DNA of 64,000 bases from Blastocatellia bacterium (lineage in GTDB: Bacteria; Acidobacteriota; Blastocatellia; Chloracidobacteriales; Chloracidobacteriaceae), in the NCBI GenBank assembly GCA_019695185.1, contig JAIBAN010000039.1:1-64000 (forward strand). The letters are read 5' to 3'. Below, in pieces: positions 37,420 through 47,100 of this stretch. Positions within the stretch are counted from its first letter, which is position 1, and every line of letters begins with the position of its first letter. Made by a program: the position numbers and the translations under genes. Under the pieces are notes generated by a model. That model ran no database searches. It worked only from the letters and a program-made list of their open reading frames with translations, and was not told the DNA's origin.

Positions 37420-40400
37420 ATGGCTGCTACGTTGCCAGCCCCCAAACCGGGCATCTTGACCCCAATCCAATGGCTGTCTTTGCGGGACTCCATCGCCTGT
37501 CTGGCCATGCTTTTGTTTTTTTTCACCGGCCAGGCTTCCGGCGAAGGGTTGCCTTTAACCACCTACACGACTGCCAACGGACTTTCACAGGACCGGGTGA
37601 AACGGATTAAAACCGATTCGCACGGATTTCTCTGGTTTTGCACCGAAGACAGTTTTTGCCGGTTTGACGGGTACAGCTTCAAAACCTATGGAACGGCCCA
37701 GGGGTTCGGCCCTCATTCCATCAACGATGTCCTGGAAACCAAAGCGGGTACCTATTGGGTGGCTACCAACGGCGAAGGCGTTTTTCGGTTTGACCCGTTT
37801 GCTCCTTGCGTGGAACGTTCCCGCAATGATGCGTGGCTGCAATCTTCCACTCAGCCGCCTCCCTTTTTTACGCGCACTCCGGTGGGTTCGGATAACCGCT
37901 CCAACCGGGTCAACGCCCTGGTGGAAGACAGTCAGGGGAATATCTGGGCGGGAACTGACAACGGTTTGTATGTCTGTGCTCCCAAAGGCAATCAGTTTTC
38001 CTTTGAACGGGTGGAGTTACCTTTTCCCGGACCTCCCGAAAGCTATACCGAAGTGATGAACCTGTTGGCGGAACCCGATGGACGGCTGTGGGTTTCCACC
38101 ACCAAAGGGTTGCTTCAGCGGACGCTCACCGGAGCACTGGAGCTGTATCCGCTCCTGGGGCCGGGCAAAACCTATTTGGCTTCAGCATTGTACAAGGACC
38201 GAAACGGGAAATTGTGGGTTGGCTATCAGGAGGGAATTCTGGTCCTTGACCCGGCACAAAATGCACCAGTGGCCCCGGTTTTTGCCTTGGGTCCCACGGG
38301 AAAGACGGATAGCAACGAGTTCCGGGATATTGTCCAGTCGTTTGACGGGCATCTGTGGGTGGCTTCCATCAACGGTTTGCTGGAATTTGAGGGAACGACG
38401 CTGTTGCGGACCTATACGACCGAAAACGGGCTGAGTGACAATGTGGTGTTCTCCGTTGCCCAAGACACAGCCGGCAATATCTGGTTGGGGACCAATGCCG
38501 GAGGAGCCCAGAAAATTTCCCGTAACGGGTTTCGCACCCTCAAACAGGTTGATGGCCTGACCAATTTATCGGTTCATTCCTTTTTTGAAGACAAAGACGG
38601 GGAGTTGTACATTGTCAGTGGCCCGACCAGAGTGCATCGGGTCAGTCAACCGAAACTGGTGCCGCTTGCGCCTCCCCAGAAAGAAGCCGATTTTGTTCTG
38701 CTCCATTGGAACCGGTTTCGCGCGCACAATGTGTTGCAGGACCACAACGGGGAATGGTGGATTGGCTCCGACCAAAACCTGACCCGCTTTCCGGCAGTTT
38801 CTTTTGACCAATTGGGCAAAGCACATCCCGTGAAAGTGTATGGAGACACTGAGGGGTTTGGGAAAAAAAGCATTGTGGATGTGTTTGAAACCAGACAGGG
38901 TGATATTTGGGTGTTACGCCGGGGAAAAGCCGCCCTCAGCCGTTGGGACCGAAAAGCGGATGTCTGGACGCATTTCACCGGAGCCGATGGCGTCCCCACC
39001 GGCAGCAGTCCCTTTGCCTTTGCCGAAGACCGGAGTGGAAATGTGTGGATTGGGCTGCGGGATGCCGGGCTGCTTCGGTTTCACCAGGGAAAATTTGAAC
39101 ACTTTACCCAACCGGCGGAAGTGCTGGGGGGCAAGGTGTTCACCCTTTTGGTTGACCATTCCGGGCGATTGTGGGTGGGTGGCAGCCTGGGCCTGAGTTT
39201 GATTGAAAACCCGGCGGCCAAGGTTCCGCTGGCCTTGCCTTTCCTGCCAGCCAAAGGCTTTTCCAGCCAATATATAATTGGCCTGACCGAAGACCGGCTG
39301 GGGTTTCTGTATGTGGCCACCGCCCGTGGCATTGACCGGCTCGACCCGCACACCGGCAGTATTTTGCAATACACCATGGCGGACGGTTTGAGTGCCAACG
39401 AAGCCTGGAATCTTTACTGTGACCGAAAAGGAAGGGTTTGGGTGGGAACCGTGCGGGGAGCTTCCTGGATTCTGCCGCAAAATAACACCACCGCCAACCC
39501 GCCCTCCATTTTCATCTCCGGTCTGCGCATCGCCGGCATTCAATATCCGGTTTCAGACCTGGGAGAATCCAGTCTGCCCGCCATCCAACTGGAGGCCGGG
39601 CAAAACCGCATCCAGATTGATTTTTTCGGCTTGAGCTTTCAGTCGGGAGATGTCCTGAAATACGAATACCGGTTTCGGGACCGGGAGGCCGATTGGAACC
39701 TGACCACCCAGCGCACGGTCAATCTGGCCAGTTTGGCTCCGGGAACCTACTATTTCGAAGTCCGGGCCGTGAATTCACGGGGTACGGTCAGCGCCCAGCC
39801 CGCTTCGGTGACACTGGTCATCTGGCCGCCCCTGTGGCAACGCTGGTGGTTTCTGACGTTGGTGACGGCGGGAACCGGCGGCCTGCTTTTTGGTTTCTAC
39901 CGGTCACGCATCCGGCGGCTGCTGGAACGGGAGCGGCTGCGGATGCGGATTGCCGCAGACTTGCACGACGATATTGGTTCCACTCTTTCCCATGTTTCCA
40001 TTTTGAGCGCCGTGGCCACTCAGGCCGTGGGTGAAGGCGACACCCAGGTTACCCAATTGCTCGCCCGGATTTCACAATCCTGTTCGGATGCCATGGATTC
40101 CATGAGCGATATTGTCTGGGCCATCAATCCGAAAAAAGACAATCTGCGGGATTTGACCCGCCGGATGCGCGCCTTTGCCATGGAATTGCTGACCGCCCGC
40201 ACCATCAATTGCACCCTGGTCTTTCCTGACACCGGGCTGGAAACCCGCTTGAACGCCGAAACCCGCAAACATTTCTTTCTGATTTTCAAGGAATGCACCA
40301 ACAACGTTGCCAAACATTCCAAGGCCACCCATTTTGAAGCAACCCTCAGATTGGACCGGACCTGGCTGGAATTGCTGATAAAGGACAACGGGCAGGGGTT

Positions 40401-40551
40401 TGACCTGGAAACCGAACGGGATGGAAACGGCCTGATGACCATGCAGAAACGGGCCGCCGCCATTGGCGGAACCCTTGCCATTGAAAGCCGGGAGGGACAG
40501 GGAACCACCGTTCGGTTGCGGGTTCCAACCACTTCCTCACATTGGTTTTGA
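37420..40551 (+). CDS. propeller-type membrane histidine kinase (HisKA_3)
   Basis: The protein has 1043 residues from the ATG with AAGGA upstream; the frame is open from a TTG overlapping trmO. An N-terminal signal-like segment is at about 26-43. Repeated two-component propeller units (WFCTEDSFCRFDGYSF, NIWAGTDNGLYVC, GRLWVSTTKGL, NIWLGTNAGGAQK, NVWIGLRDAGLLRF) fill about 50-700. A Y_Y_Y domain comes next, then a TM near 812-832. The DHp box DLHDDIGSTLSH has the phospho-His near 849, and a HATPase ends with DNGQGFDL. It senses an extracellular ligand with the propeller and phosphorylates an unlinked response regulator. No receiver gene is adjacent. Confidence 0.9.
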   Translation: MAATLPAPKPGILTPIQWLSLRDSIACLAMLLFFFTGQASGEGLPLTTYTTANGLSQDRVKRIKTDSHGFLWFCTEDSFCRFDGYSFKTYGTAQGFGPHSINDVLETKAGTYWVATNGEGVFRFDPFAPCVERSRNDAWLQSSTQPPPFFTRTPVGSDNRSNRVNALVEDSQGNIWAGTDNGLYVCAPKGNQFSFERVELPFPGPPESYTEVMNLLAEPDGRLWVSTTKGLLQRTLTGALELYPLLGPGKTYLASALYKDRNGKLWVGYQEGILVLDPAQNAPVAPVFALGPTGKTDSNEFRDIVQSFDGHLWVASINGLLEFEGTTLLRTYTTENGLSDNVVFSVAQDTAGNIWLGTNAGGAQKISRNGFRTLKQVDGLTNLSVHSFFEDKDGELYIVSGPTRVHRVSQPKLVPLAPPQKEADFVLLHWNRFRAHNVLQDHNGEWWIGSDQNLTRFPAVSFDQLGKAHPVKVYGDTEGFGKKSIVDVFETRQGDIWVLRRGKAALSRWDRKADVWTHFTGADGVPTGSSPFAFAEDRSGNVWIGLRDAGLLRFHQGKFEHFTQPAEVLGGKVFTLLVDHSGRLWVGGSLGLSLIENPAAKVPLALPFLPAKGFSSQYIIGLTEDRLGFLYVATARGIDRLDPHTGSILQYTMADGLSANEAWNLYCDRKGRVWVGTVRGASWILPQNNTTANPPSIFISGLRIAGIQYPVSDLGESSLPAIQLEAGQNRIQIDFFGLSFQSGDVLKYEYRFRDREADWNLTTQRTVNLASLAPGTYYFEVRAVNSRGTVSAQPASVTLVIWPPLWQRWWFLTLVTAGTGGLLFGFYRSRIRRLLERERLRMRIAADLHDDIGSTLSHVSILSAVATQAVGEGDTQVTQLLARISQSCSDAMDSMSDIVWAINPKKDNLRDLTRRMRAFAMELLTARTINCTLVFPDTGLETRLNAETRKHFFLIFKECTNNVAKHSKATHFEATLRLDRTWLELLIKDNGQGFDLETERDGNGLMTMQKRAAAIGGTLAIESREGQGTTVRLRVPTTSSHWF

Positions 40552-40576
40552 GGGTTTCAATCTGATGGGGAGGATG

Positions 40577-41551
40577 TCAGCAACCGGTTTCTATCCATTG
40601 GGCCAAAGCCAAGCCCAAATTCCGGATACGGTCCCGCTGCACCAATTGCGCCACCAAATGAGTCGGAATGGCTGTTATTCCGAGGCGGGCACCCATGAGC
40701 CCTCCCACAATTGCACCCAATGTATCCACGTCACCACCCAATTGAATAGCTGCCGCCACTGCTTCCTCCCAATGACAGGGATGCCTGAGCACACACCACA
40801 GGGCTGCCAATACAGTCGGGATGACAAAAGGCGTGATAATGGGTTGGTGAAATTCAGGGTACCGCATCCCAGCCCAGGCTATCTGTTCCATGGCCACAGA
40901 AGCCTTCCGGCCAACCCACTCAGGCAGCGCACAAAGATATTGGGAAAAATCAGGTTCAATGGGCCGAATGGATTCCGCCACCAAGTGGCAAAATTCAAAG
41001 GGGTCGGGCTTGTCATCCCGGAGCAACAGAAAGGCAGCCTGGGCAATGGCAACGCCTCCGGCAATACTCCGCGCATCCTGGTGCGTGATGAGGGAGATAT
41101 CGGTCACGCCCGGAACCAATACCTGTGGGGTTTTGCTGTAACAAAGCCCCAGGATGGCCGTCCGCATGGCCGCGCCATTCCCGGCGTTCCCAGGCGGGGC
41201 TCCGCAGGTTGTCCAGTCGGGGGTGGCGAAATACCGGCGCGCTGCCTGACTGCATGCACCACCGGGACCAATCACACCCTCTGTTCGCCACAGGGAAAAA
41301 ATGGAACGGGCAATATCCGCCGGATTGAGTGACCGACACCGCAGAATGGATTCGACTGTTGCCAGGGTCAGTTGGGTGTCATCAGTGTATTGTCCGGTGG
41401 GGAAACCTTCATACAGAGCGTAACCGGCCAGCAGTTCGTCTTTTTCAGGAATTGTTTCTGCCCATAATCCTTCAAACGGAGCCCCCAGCGCATCTCCTAC
41501 AGCCCCGCCAACCAGGCACCCAACTACTTTGGATTCAAATCTCTTTTCCAT
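40577..41551 (-). CDS. ADP-ribosylglycohydrolase family protein
   Basis: The 324-residue protein starts at the ATG with GAGGGAAA upstream. Conserved motifs: GGAVGDALGAPFEG, QYTDDTQLTLATVES (metal-binding D-D) and GGDVDTLGAIVGGLMGARLG with the second metal-binding Asp pair. Two Mg ions hydrolyse ADP-ribose from a modified protein or metabolite; the DraG-like and ARH3-like variants share this pattern. The substrate is not visible and no ADP-ribosyltransferase gene lies in the window. It is divergent from norB. Confidence 0.9.
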   Translation of the reverse strand: MEKRFESKVVGCLVGGAVGDALGAPFEGLWAETIPEKDELLAGYALYEGFPTGQYTDDTQLTLATVESILRCRSLNPADIARSIFSLWRTEGVIGPGGACSQAARRYFATPDWTTCGAPPGNAGNGAAMRTAILGLCYSKTPQVLVPGVTDISLITHQDARSIAGGVAIAQAAFLLLRDDKPDPFEFCHLVAESIRPIEPDFSQYLCALPEWVGRKASVAMEQIAWAGMRYPEFHQPIITPFVIPTVLAALWCVLRHPCHWEEAVAAAIQLGGDVDTLGAIVGGLMGARLGITAIPTHLVAQLVQRDRIRNLGLALAQWIETGC

Positions 41552-41600
41552 CCGTTTCCCTCTTTCCTTCAAGAAAAGTGCTTATAAAAGAAATCCCCTC

Positions 41601-41614
41601 GTGATGTAAGTCAC
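41601..41614 (+). promoter_or_regulatory. CRP/FNR-family palindrome upstream of norB
   Basis: GTGATGTAAGTCAC is GTGA-N6-TCAC, the half-sites of the CRP/FNR/DNR superfamily. A -10-like hexamer TACACT is at 41637-41642, which would place the start near 41649 and the palindrome centre at -41.5, the class II activator position. No convincing -35 is needed. The site is 207 nt before the norB ATG. Sequence match only. Confidence 0.55.
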
Positions 41615-41820
41615 TTTCAACCAAGCCTCGCCCGTTTACACTGCCATCATTCAGAAACCAGTTGGGAAACAGGTTTGGTGAGCATTCTTTTTTACTTCCA
41701 GCAGTCGTTCCCCGTGGAAGTATGCTCGTCCAAGCCCAGCCTTCCTTCCCTGCCCCGCCAGGAGGAAATCAGGGAAGGCACTCCTTTTTTTAGAAACCTG
41801 GGGGGAAAGGAACAGGAAAA

Positions 41821-44070
41821 ATGAAACGTCTGTGGTTAATCCTGCTTGCTATTTTTGTCTTTTCATTTGGGATTCTGGGCTGGGTCGGAACTGAAATCTT
41901 CCGCCAGGCCCCACCGATTCCCAAACAGGTGGTGACAACCGATGGAACCACGGTGATTGGGCCGGAAGAAATCCAAAACGGTCAAAATGTCTGGCAGGCC
42001 ATGGGTGGCATGCAGGTTGGTTCCATTTGGGGCCATGGCAGCTATGTGGCTCCGGACTGGTCAGCGGATTATCTGCACCGGGAAGCGCTCTTCCTCTTAA
42101 ATGCCTGGGGCAAAAGTGAATTCACCCAAACCTATGACCAGCTTCCGAGCGAACAACAGGCGGTTTTACGGCAGCGGTTGCAAAATACCGTGCGCACCAA
42201 CCGGTATGACCCGGCCACCGGAACCCTGGTGATTGAACCGCTCCGGCAGCAGGCTTTCGAGGCCAACCTGCACTACTATGCCGACATTTTTTCCAATGGG
42301 AACAAAAACTTTGCCATTGCCAAGGGGGCCCAAGCCGACCCGGTCAAATTGCGGCAGCTCAATTCGTTCTTTTTTTGGACAGCCTGGGCCTCAGCCGCCA
42401 ATCGTCCGGGTCACACCATTTCCTATACGAGCAATTTTCCCTCCGAACCACTGGTCGGCAACCATCCAACCAGCAATACGATTGTCTGGACCGGTGTCAG
42501 TGTGATTATGCTGCTCGCCGGAACCGGAGCCATGATTTGGTTTTATGCCAAACGCAAGCGGGAATCCGAGTTGGATGATGTCCCTGAACGTGACCCGTTC
42601 CTCAATCTGGTGCTGACCCCATCCCAGAAGGCCACAGTCAAATATTTCCTGATTGTTTCCCTCCTGTTTCTGCTGCAAATCGTGATGGGCATCATTACCG
42701 CCCATTACGGGGTGGAAGGCGGTGGCTTTTATGGGATTCCGCTGGCCGAGATTTTACCTTATGTGGTAACCCGGACCTGGCATACGCAACTCGGAATTTT
42801 CTGGATTGCCACCTCCTGGCTGGCAGCCGGCTTGTTCATTGGCCCCATGATTTGCGGATTTGAACCAAAGGGCCAGAAACTGGGTGTGGATGTGCTCTTT
42901 GGTGCCCTGCTGGTGGTGGTGCTGGGCTCCATGGCTGGCCAATGGATGTCGGTCATGCACAAGCTGCCGGGCACGCTGTGGTTTTGGGTGGGGCATCAGG
43001 GCTACGAATACGTTGACCTGGGGCGGTTGTGGCAGGTGGCCCTGTTGGTGGGCCTGCTGCTCTGGCTCTTTCTGGTCGCCCGGACCGCGTTGCCCGCGCT
43101 CAAAGTCAAAGATACACCCAAATCCCTGGTCACCTTGTATCTCTTTACCACCGCCGGCATTGCCCTGTTTTACAGCCCCGGACTGTTTTGGGGGATGCGG
43201 TCCCATATCACGGTCGTCGAATATTGGCGCTGGTGGGTGGTCCACCTGTGGGTGGAAGGGTTCTTTGAGGTTTTTGCCACAGTTGTGATTGCGTTTCTGT
43301 TTGCCAAGCTGCGCGTGATTCGGGCGGAAAGCGCCGCAGAGGCGTCCCTCATGTCGGGTGCCATCTACCTCAGCGGCGGCATCATCGGAACCTTGCACCA
43401 TTTGTATTTTGCCGGGACTCCCACGATTGCCCTCGCATTTGGTTCAGTGTTCAGCGCCCTGGAAATCGTCCCCTTGCTGCTGGTGGGCTATGAAGCCGTG
43501 GAAAACATCCGGCTTTCAAAAGTCCGCCCCTGGCTGGCGCAGTATAAGTGGGTCGTCATGTTTTTTGTGGCGGTGGCGTTCTGGAATCTGGTGGGAGCCG
43601 GTATCTTTGGCTTTATGATCAATCCGCCGATTGCGCTGTATTACATGCAGGGACTCAACACCACCGCCGTCCATGCCCACGGAGCCCTCTACGGAGTGTA
43701 TGGAACACTGGGTTTGGGGCTGATGCTTTTTTGCTTGCGGGCCATGAAGCCGGATTTGAAATGGAACGAACGGACCATTGCCCTGGCGTTCTGGACCCTC
43801 AATATCGGACTTTTCCTGGAACTCATTCTGAGCCTGTTGCCGATTGGATTGCTGCAAACCTATCAATCCGTCCAGACCGGCTATTGGTTTGCCCGCAGCC
43901 CTGAATTTATGCAAACCGACCTGATGCAGGCACTGCGGTGGCTGCGGGTGTTGGGCGATACGGTGTTCGCCGTGGGGGCCGTGATTTTGGTTTATTTCTC
44001 AATCAATCTGATGCGCCGGCAGCCCAAAACTGAACCCGAAACCGTCGCAGATCTGGCTGAAGTGCTTTGA
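41821..44070 (+). CDS. norB: quinol-dependent nitric oxide reductase (qNOR)
   Basis: At 749 residues it has the N-terminal quinol-type extension and about 14 TM helices, the form called NorZ/qNOR. VVHLWVEGFFEVFA (about 473-486) provides a His ligand of FeB with the nearby Glu, GTLHHLYFAG (about 523-532) gives two more, and VHAHGALYGVYG (about 617-628) carries the heme ligands. The N-terminal part has WQAMGGMQVGSIWGHGSYVAPDWS. It reduces two NO to N2O with electrons from quinol in the inner membrane. As no other denitrification gene is present in the window, it may serve NO detoxification. A perfect 26-bp hairpin follows. Confidence 0.95.
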   Translation: MKRLWLILLAIFVFSFGILGWVGTEIFRQAPPIPKQVVTTDGTTVIGPEEIQNGQNVWQAMGGMQVGSIWGHGSYVAPDWSADYLHREALFLLNAWGKSEFTQTYDQLPSEQQAVLRQRLQNTVRTNRYDPATGTLVIEPLRQQAFEANLHYYADIFSNGNKNFAIAKGAQADPVKLRQLNSFFFWTAWASAANRPGHTISYTSNFPSEPLVGNHPTSNTIVWTGVSVIMLLAGTGAMIWFYAKRKRESELDDVPERDPFLNLVLTPSQKATVKYFLIVSLLFLLQIVMGIITAHYGVEGGGFYGIPLAEILPYVVTRTWHTQLGIFWIATSWLAAGLFIGPMICGFEPKGQKLGVDVLFGALLVVVLGSMAGQWMSVMHKLPGTLWFWVGHQGYEYVDLGRLWQVALLVGLLLWLFLVARTALPALKVKDTPKSLVTLYLFTTAGIALFYSPGLFWGMRSHITVVEYWRWWVVHLWVEGFFEVFATVVIAFLFAKLRVIRAESAAEASLMSGAIYLSGGIIGTLHHLYFAGTPTIALAFGSVFSALEIVPLLLVGYEAVENIRLSKVRPWLAQYKWVVMFFVAVAFWNLVGAGIFGFMINPPIALYYMQGLNTTAVHAHGALYGVYGTLGLGLMLFCLRAMKPDLKWNERTIALAFWTLNIGLFLELILSLLPIGLLQTYQSVQTGYWFARSPEFMQTDLMQALRWLRVLGDTVFAVGAVILVYFSINLMRRQPKTEPETVADLAEVL

Positions 44071-44072
44071 AC

Positions 44073-44134
44073 GCCTTGGGATGTTTGTTTTGAGTTCCGC
44101 CATCAGGTGGAACTCAAAACAAACATCCCAAGGC
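44073..44134. terminator. 26-bp perfect bidirectional terminator
   Basis: 44073-44098 pairs exactly with 44109-44134 (26 bp, 10-nt loop), 2 nt past the norB stop and 14 nt before the stop of the convergent hybrid kinase gene. The arms contain GTTTGTTTTGAG/CTCAAAACAAAC, so U-rich RNA is available on both strands. Confidence 0.9.
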
Positions 44135-44147
44135 AGGAACTGAAACT

Positions 44148-47100
44148 CTATTTTTCCTGGACATCCAGAATTTCCCGCACTTTTCCAGCCAGTTCTTCCG
44201 GGGCAAAGGGTTTTTGCAGAAAATAACTTGAGGCTTCCCTGATGCCATGCCGCACCACGGCATCATCCGTGTAACCGCTCATGAATAATACCTTCAAGTG
44301 CTTGTGAGCGGGCGGAAGCTGTTCCACCAGTTCCCTTCCGCTCATAACCGGCATCACCACATCTGTCACCAAAAGATCAATTGGATGAGGTGAGGCCACC
44401 AGCAGAGTCAAGGCTTCCTGCCCGTTTTGGGCTTCCAGCACCTGATACCCATGCTCCTCCAAACTGATTTTGATGATTTCCCGGACTGTTGGTTCATCCT
44501 CAACCACCAGAATGGTTTCTTTGCCGACCGGGGTGGAAATTTTGCTTGAAGGTTCAATTGGTTTGTTTTCCACGATGGCCGGAAACAATAAAGTAAACCG
44601 GGTTCCTTCTCCCACTTCGCTCCACACCTCGATCTGGCCTCCGCTTTGCTGCACAATTCCAAAGACGGTCGCCAACCCCAGCCCGGTTCCTTTGCCCGGT
44701 TCCTTGGTCGTGAAAAACGGTTCGAAAATATGGGCTTTCACCTCCGGCGGCATTCCAATTCCAGTATCACTGAGCGTGAGGGAAACATACGCACCGGGTT
44801 TTCCAACCAGCGGGCGCAGCCGATTTTCCGGTTTGATCTCCAGATTTTCAGTTTCAATGGTGAGCATGCCCCCTCTGGGCATGGCATCGCGGGCATTCAC
44901 TGCCAGATTGATGATGACTTGTTCAATCTGTCCTGGGTCCACCTTGATGTGCTGTAAATTGGGCTGGAGGACCGTGACCAGCAACACATCTTCACCAATC
45001 AACCGACGAAGCAGCTTTTCCACATTGCCGACCACTTGATTGAGGTCCAACACCTGAGGTGAAAGGGCCTGTTTGCGACTGAAAGCCAGCAGTTGGCGGG
45101 TCAGATTGGCTGCCCGCTGACCGGCGTCCCGAATATTGGCCACCATTTTCCGTTTGAGGTCATTGGGGGGCAGTTTCTGCAGGAGGGTATCGCTATATCC
45201 TGAAATCACCATCAACAGGTTGTTAAAATCATGGGCCACTCCGGCAGCCAATTGACCGATGGCCTCCATTTTCTGACTCTGGAACAATTGGGCTTCCAGA
45301 TTTTTTCGCTCAGTAATATCCCGCTCGATAGCCACCCAATGGGTAAACCAGCCTTTGGCATCGGCCAGAGGAACAATATCCAGTTCAATCCAGAATTCCT
45401 CGCCTGATTTTTTATAGTTCATGAGCTGGGCCCGCACGGGTTGCCAGGTTTTCAGAGCCTGGCGAACCCGGTCCAGTTCCTCCCGCTGGGTTTTTGGCCC
45501 TTGTAATATGCGCGGACTTTTGCCCAAAACTTCCTCCCGGCTGTATCCGGTGATTTTTTCAAAGGCGTCATTTACAAACAGAATTTTCGGTCCCGGTTCT
45601 GAAACCGGCTCCGCCTCGGTAATCATGACAATATCATTGAGGCGGGTGACGGCTGCCTCCAGCAGGCGCAATTGTTCCCGGTTTTGCCGTTCCTGGGTGA
45701 TGTCCCGGAAAAAGGTGGTCAAACCATCCGGTGAAGGATAGACATCCACGCCAAACCATTTCCCCAATGGTTCATAAAATCTTTCAAAGGAAACCGGCTC
45801 TCCGGTTTTCATGGCTTGGTGATAGAGGTCAAAGGATTCACTATCAGGGCTCTCCGGGAATAGCTCCCACTTGCTTTGGCCGAGCATTTCTTTCCTGGGA
45901 ATTTGAGTGAGCGTTTCAGCTTTTGAATTCACATAGGTAAATCGCCAGTCGCGGTCCAGTGTGAAAAATCCGTCAGCAATGCTTTCCAGGGTGGCCTGCA
46001 AACGGTTGGCCAAGGCGGTGGCTTCCTCTTCAAGCCGCTTGGTATTATGGATGTCAATCCCCGTGGCATAACATTTTACGAGCTTGTCGTTGGGGTCAAA
46101 AATCGGTTGCATCTGAATTTGAAACCAGCGATAGGTTCCATTGCCCCCGCTGCGAATTCGGACTTCCATCTCAGAATGTTTTCCTGATTTGGCCCAGGGA
46201 ATACAGAGATCCCGGATGTGCGGCAGATCATCCGGATGCGCCAGATTGGACCAGATAATTAAATCCGGTTCAGCCTGACTGACCCCCGTATATTCGGAAA
46301 AAACATGGTTGATAAAATCCACCTTTCCCTCCGGCGTGGTCGTCCAGACAAACATGGGCATGGATTCAGCCAGTTCATGAAACCGGGCTTCACTGGCAGC
46401 CAAAGTGGTTTCGGCTTCTTTCCGGTCGGTGATGTCCTGCAAGGCACCATGAACCTTGATGATCTCACCTTTTTCATCTTTGACGGCTTCGGCAATGATG
46501 CGAACCCAAGCCAAACGCCCCTGGAGGGTACAAATTTGGCTTTCCTCTTCAATCGGGGTTCCCAACCGGTAACAGTTTTCCAGAGTTGATTTGAGGCGTG
46601 CCCCATCAGAGCCAAAAAAGACCAGAAACTCATCAACCGTTGGTTTGGAACCGGGATTCAAATCGAAAATAGTTCGAATCTGTTCCGACCATTCCACCTC
46701 ACCCCAGGGCGGTTCCACGCTCCAGGCCCCGAGTTTGCCAATTTTTGAGGCAATTTGCAGCATTGCCTCCCGTTGCCGAAGGGCTTCCTCTTGCCCTTTG
46801 CGCTCGGTGATGTCACGTTCAATGGAAACCAGGTGGGTGACATGGCCTTGGGTGTCCGCCAAGGGAACAATATCCATTTCCACCCAGAATTCCTCGCCGG
46901 TTTTCTTATAGTTAATTAGTTCGCAACTGACCGGTTGTTGGTTGAGCACTGCTGCCCGGATGCGGTCCAGTTCCTGCCGTTGGGTTTTCGGGCCTTGCAG
47001 GAACCGTGGATTCCGCCCCAGCGCTTCAGCCCGGCTGTAGCCGGTAATCCGTTCAAAGGCATCGTTCACAAACAGGATGCGGGGGCCTGGTTCTTCAAAA

